A stretch of DNA of 64,000 nt from Sipunculus nudus (Eukaryota; Annelida; Sipuncula; Golfingiida; Sipunculidae), in the NCBI GenBank assembly GCA_026874595.1, contig CM049308.1:14773501-14837500 (forward strand), written 5' to 3'. Below the pieces are notes generated by a model. That model was not told the DNA's origin, did not search any database, and saw only the letters and a list, made by a program, of their open reading frames with translations. Positions 59,701 through 64,000 of the stretch are shown here, piece after piece (position 1 is the stretch's first letter; each line of letters starts with the position of its first letter). Made by a program: the position numbers and the translations under genes.

Positions 59701-61500
59701 AGGTCTAGACAATATATGTAAATTTAACCATGACTTTAAAAATATAGTCTTTATATGTGATATAATATGTGTTACATTGTGGGCTGGGAGCAATAACAGG
59801 CCATGCAGTGGAATCAAAACCGTGATACATGTACTAATTAGGGAGGGTTGTTCAGCTTTAAATCGTTACATCGTCTTTGTATATACCGCTATACCTAATT
59901 CAGGAACAGCAAACCTATTCCAAATATCGTTAAATATTATCATATACCTCATTTGCGTATAAAAGTGTATTAAATATATATTTTGCATAAACTGAACCAA
60001 ATCCGCTAGTAATGCCAACATTGAAGTGACGACGGCCACATCGAAAGCCACACCAATGACTAAAAATTCTGGATCTCATCAAAAGCTTTGTAATTTTGAT
60101 AGTGTCAGCCCCAAATTTACAGGAAAGAATAAAAACAACACGTATTGATAGATTCCAGGCATTTTTATATTTAGCCTGTGAAGTCATACTTTACACCAGG
60201 CAGTCACATCAGGTCCCAGTCTCTGTTTTGTTGCAATGGATCTACACGTAATGCGTAGGGATATATCCGAACGTGTTTTAATGCAAAGTCTTATTTGAGT
60301 GTAATTAATAAATCTAATTATTTCCACATGTATTGTCAACTTTTTGCTGAATTAAATGTAATGTAATACAAAGAACATGCATTTATGCGTCCTAATCGGA
60401 ATGTATTTAACACAACTATAATTTTTTCACAATGTCTCTTTTTTTCTGACGAAGTTTTACTGTATTACAACAAACATGCCTGCGCTCTAAAATGAACTGA
60501 AACTCCAATTAAGATTCTAATTTGAAAACTGCATTATTTCCACATTATCATTATTTACTTTTCGCTGACGTAAGTTTCTAATAAAAAGCTCGATTACCTA
60601 ACCACTTTTAGGAAATTAATGATAATCAAATCAACTCAAAACTTAATCAATTAAAACAGAAACAGTAGATTTCTATGTATTGCAAAACCAAGTGGGTTGT
60701 GTTCGAACTTATATAGATCGTAGTCTTTGTAATAACTTTTGGTGGACAGGCAGAATCGTTTTTATCTGGATGAAGCTAAATGTCATATTTAACATTAACT
60801 GGTTTTTAGATTAAAAGGTTTTTGTCAATAAAGGACCGGTGACATGAATTTATCATCATTATATCATGTCCACGCTCTGTGCAAACATTTAATGGAACCG
60901 GCGCCCTACCCTACATTACTGCCTGGCATCGCCATGGAAACCGTTTTCCCATCATATTTTCAAATGGTTATCTATACAACAGAAAGTGAGCGACAACAAA
61001 GGCCTTAAATCGCAGCAAACAGCACTTTTACTTTGTGATGAAAGTATGTCTGACGGTTTTATGTGTTGCAGCTTTTCAAGTCCGTAGGATGAAAGAGTTA
61101 GCTTTCAGGTGGGGGTGAGGGAAAATGGCGGAAGAGCCGCTAAAAGCTAATTAAGAAATCTGTGCCCATAATACGTACATGTTGTTTTGTAATTGCACCG
61201 AATCTCTAATGTTAAGTGTATATTTGCACCTTTAAATGTGCTTCAGTTTCTAGCTGCTGTCTGATATTAATAATATGCTTATATCATGCTTCTCATTATC
61301 CATGACTAATAAAAGTTAAAATCTCAATCGAAAACCATTGTTGGTTGCCGATTGGAAATGTAATAGATATGGCTTCACATATAAAGAGGATGATGTTATT
61401 GCGGTAAGGTTTTATATCGTGGTTTTATATAATCGAACCCGTGTCGCCAGTGGAGAGAGATTATATTGAGATTGTATCCATTTCCATGTTGATTTTTGTA
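56709..61500. other. Long intergenic stretch, no gene recognised
   Basis: About 4.8 kb of mainly single-copy-looking sequence. Contains CA/CT-rich patches (56875-57075), a G run at 59441-59456 and a G-rich patch at 59227-59250. Open frames of 60-90 codons show no domain. It may hold exons that cannot be recognised without homology or transcript data. Confidence 0.45.
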
Positions 61501-62070
61501 AGAGCCATCGATAAACAAAGCGGGTTATGCCAGACCCATAGATAATCGAATCGGTTTAGACCAGAGCCACCGATAATCGAATCGGTTTAGACCAGAGCCA
61601 CCTATAATCAAATCGGTTTAGACAAGAGCCACCGATAATCGATTATGTTTAGACTAGGACTATCAATAATGGAATCGGTTTAGACCAGAGCCACCGATAA
61701 TCAAACCGGTTTATACCAGAGTCACCGATAATCGATTCGGTTCAGACCAGAGTCATCGATAATCGAATCGGTTTAGACCTTAGCCACTGATAATTGATTT
61801 GGTTAAGAAAAGAGCCACCGATAATCAAACCGGTTTATTACAGAGTCACCGATAATCGATTCGGTTTAGACCAGAGTCATCCATAATCGAATTGGTTAAG
61901 ACCTGAACAACCGATTATTGAATCGATTAAAGCCAGAGCCTTCAATAATTGAATATGTTTGTACCAGAGCCATCAATAATCGAATCTGTTTGTGCCAGAA
62001 CCATTGGTATTCGAATCAATTTATGCGAGAGACATCGATAACGAACCGATTTATGCCATATCTGGTCTAA
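61501..62070 (+). repeat. 31-bp minisatellite, ~18 copies, with 124-bp higher-order period
   Basis: The unit is close to AGAGCCACCGATAATCGAAT followed by CGGTTTAGACC (31 bp), with an internal CCGAT...ATCGG inverted pair. Copies diverge toward the 3' end. A set of variant units at 61691 (CCACCGATAATCAAACCGG, then TCACCGATAATCGATTCGG, then TCATCGATAATCG) recurs in order at 61815, 124 bp later, which is four units. There is no coding frame and no unique spacer. Confidence 0.93.
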
Positions 62071-62869
62071 GGACAGTCCATTTTTTTTGTGTGTATAGGC
62101 CAACTTTTTTAATCTTTATCAAAATTAAGTAACCTTTACCTGAATGGTGATGAAAAACTCACGAGTTATTACTTCTTTTGTGACTTGAATTATCTATAGA
62201 ATAGTTACTTAAAGCTTATTACTTTATTCAGAATTTAATCTGATGGGCTCATATTCCCCAGCCGGTAAATGGAGTTACTCAATATTTAACGGAAAAAGGT
62301 AAATAATAGTTCCAACGAATGCCACACATATGTATGGGTTTTGTAAGTAATTACTATTTTTACATTGTTGCATTGAAAGTAATTGCATTCTTCCATGCCA
62401 ACCTCAAATTCCAGAGTCATTTATGTCAAATACGGAAAATTTATGGACATTTAACTCTCATTTCTCATTAATATATGCTGCCTTTCTTTTTCTTAAACAT
62501 GACATTTTGAAAATCAACGCCATGTATTACACACAACTGAAACAAGCGAACACATTATGGCATAGCATACCTAGCGTTTGTGTCGAATGGAAGGGAAATG
62601 ATTTGGAGAGAGGACGGTCTTCTGAAGAATCATTAAAAGAATAAGAATTAAAGGAACACAATGGACGATAGGGGACAAATGTTTTCTGAAACTATTCTGA
62701 AATTTCGGTTTCTATATATAGATACATACACCTGGAAATAATAAAGAAGTCATAGAAAGCCTCTGTATTAAGAAGATAGATTTCACCATGTTCTTTTTGT
62801 GAGCATACAGAACATATCGATATATTAACGATAAATTTTTAGGGTTCGCCAGATCCGGGACGAATATCG

Positions 62870-62871
<2 letters not shown>
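62071..62871. other. Intergenic, nothing recognised
   Basis: AT-rich, with only a 73-codon open frame (62423-62644) lacking a domain. Confidence 0.5.

Positions 62872-62931
<60 letters not shown>
62872..62931. repeat. (AT)n microsatellite
   Basis: Uninterrupted AT run of about 60 bp. Confidence 0.97.
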
Positions 62932-62933
<2 letters not shown>

Positions 62934-64000
62934 CTAACTCGTAGCAAAATGTATTAAAAAAGACGCGCCAGAATCCTAATCACTACACATGCAGCAAAAC
63001 AGGATATGCGTATGAAGATCAACAACTCCATTCACTGGTAAGCTTTATAACAATGGATCTGGGCCACAACAGGGGCAACAGAAAGGGCCGTATGTCAAAA
63101 TGCAAAGGAAGCCTTTCAATTAAAATCAATATGAATGTGATCTTTAGATTCCCTGTATATTTCACGGGATGTTCCCTCCACAACTTTTCAACAATATCTG
63201 TTCAGAACTTTTTGGTTCAAATTGCTGACAGACAAACAAAACGACCAAGGACAAAACATGATACCTGCAATAGGCAGTATCTGTTAATGTATTGGAAACT
63301 GCAGAGACTTGACACCGTTAGAACAAATTAATCTAAAAAAACTGATCAGGTGCCATTGTCTCATGGAGATGGAACCAGGCCTTTCTATGTATTCTGCTGT
63401 CGGAGCACTGTTTCTTGTGCCACTGTAATTATGTCTATCTGTGGACGCTCTCAGACATATTCATTAGGGTTTGACCAAACAAGCTCAAAGTTGCAATTCC
63501 CTTGCATTCTCAAGCTTGTGGGTAAATCTATCTATTATGACAAATTCAACCTACCGTTATTACCACCTTAACTCAACATTATCTCGCTGCTTCATTCGAT
63601 TTACGTAACTTATCAGTATTTTGTTATTTTACTGCAGTATCTGTCTGTACGCACATCACGGAGGATTTTCCCGGATTTCGCATCGCTGTAGTCAATCAAT
63701 TATCGCTCACCTGTGTCAAGGGGATTTTGTAACTCTAAATGATATTAAAGAACACTTAGAGTGATATTTAAAAGAGATTTATTATAGTGTGGTTATAACT
63801 TGCAACATATTTCAGTGACTTTGCGAGGTCACAATCTAATTGTTTTAGCCAATAAAAACATATTATGATTCACCAGTTCATCCACCAGATATACAGTGGC
63901 GTAGTTTCTGACAGATGACGCTGTGCTATCCCTTTCGCAAAATAATGTCAGATCTATCAGGATTTATGGAAAAAATGGAAAATGTCCCCCTCCCACCTCC
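62932..64000. other. Intergenic to window end, nothing recognised
   Basis: Open frames at 63053-63331 (92 codons) and 63350-63571 (73 codons) show no recognisable domain or splice-supported extension. Confidence 0.45.

Noticed and set aside
61501-62070. CRISPR-like periodic repeats
   Set aside because: The 31-bp units abut with no unique spacers, there are no cas genes, and the sequence is eukaryotic. It is a minisatellite.

Overview
This window reads as nuclear DNA of an invertebrate animal, most likely a mollusc or other lophotrochozoan. It is AT-rich and intron-containing, full of long (AT)n and (GA)n microsatellites and homopolymer G runs, with no operons and no ribosome-binding-site-led genes. 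The taxonomic guess rests on the type of glycoprotein hormone gene and the style of the repeats. It is inference, not proof.

Only one host gene can be assembled with confidence. It is a two-coding-exon glycoprotein hormone beta-5 (GPB5, thyrostimulin beta) gene on the + strand: coding exons 2097-2321 and 4578-4775, a 2,256-bp phase-0 intron, a strong start context, all ten cystine-knot cysteines, and a poly(A) signal at 4791. Its usual partner GPA2 was not found here. A GC-richer block near 15.3-15.8 kb is open on both strands but could not be identified.

The rest is mainly mobile DNA and its debris. (1) Three sequence-unrelated repeat families each end in a short hairpin followed by CTAG and a flanking T, the 3' signature of Helitron-like elements. 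Family 1 has at least nine copies or fragments in both orientations. Family 2 carries a recurring GGTGGCGCCACC palindrome. Family 3 is built from roughly 140-bp units rich in AGGTCA nuclear-receptor half-sites. (2) A broken Ty3/gypsy-type LTR element (47.1-50.96 kb) has its domains in the order protease, integrase, reverse transcriptase, RNase H, which is the copia-like order known from the Gmr1 clade. Three more LTR copies or fragments of the same family lie at 37.1, 55.5 and 56.0 kb. (3) Two 5'-truncated non-LTR elements lie at 24.7-25.8 kb (+) and 45.1-46.0 kb (-, RTE-like, with an internal deletion). (4) One tRNA-derived SINE lies at 54.96 kb. (5) Two foldback elements are made of degenerate GTCGCC and TACG motifs (33.4-34.0 and 53.6-54.0 kb). 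(6) A 31-bp minisatellite with a 124-bp higher-order period lies at 61.5-62.07 kb.

Layout: 0-5 kb GPB5; 5-23 kb repeats and unassigned DNA; 23-26 kb family-2 array, a large inverted repeat and a LINE remnant; 26-37 kb mostly unassigned, with a foldback element; 37-42 kb LTR and Helitron-like copies; 43-51 kb RTE remnant and gypsy element; 51-57 kb Helitron-like copies, foldback, SINE and a tail-to-tail LTR pair; 57-64 kb mostly unassigned plus the minisatellite. Apart from GPB5, none of the coding remnants looks able to make an intact protein.
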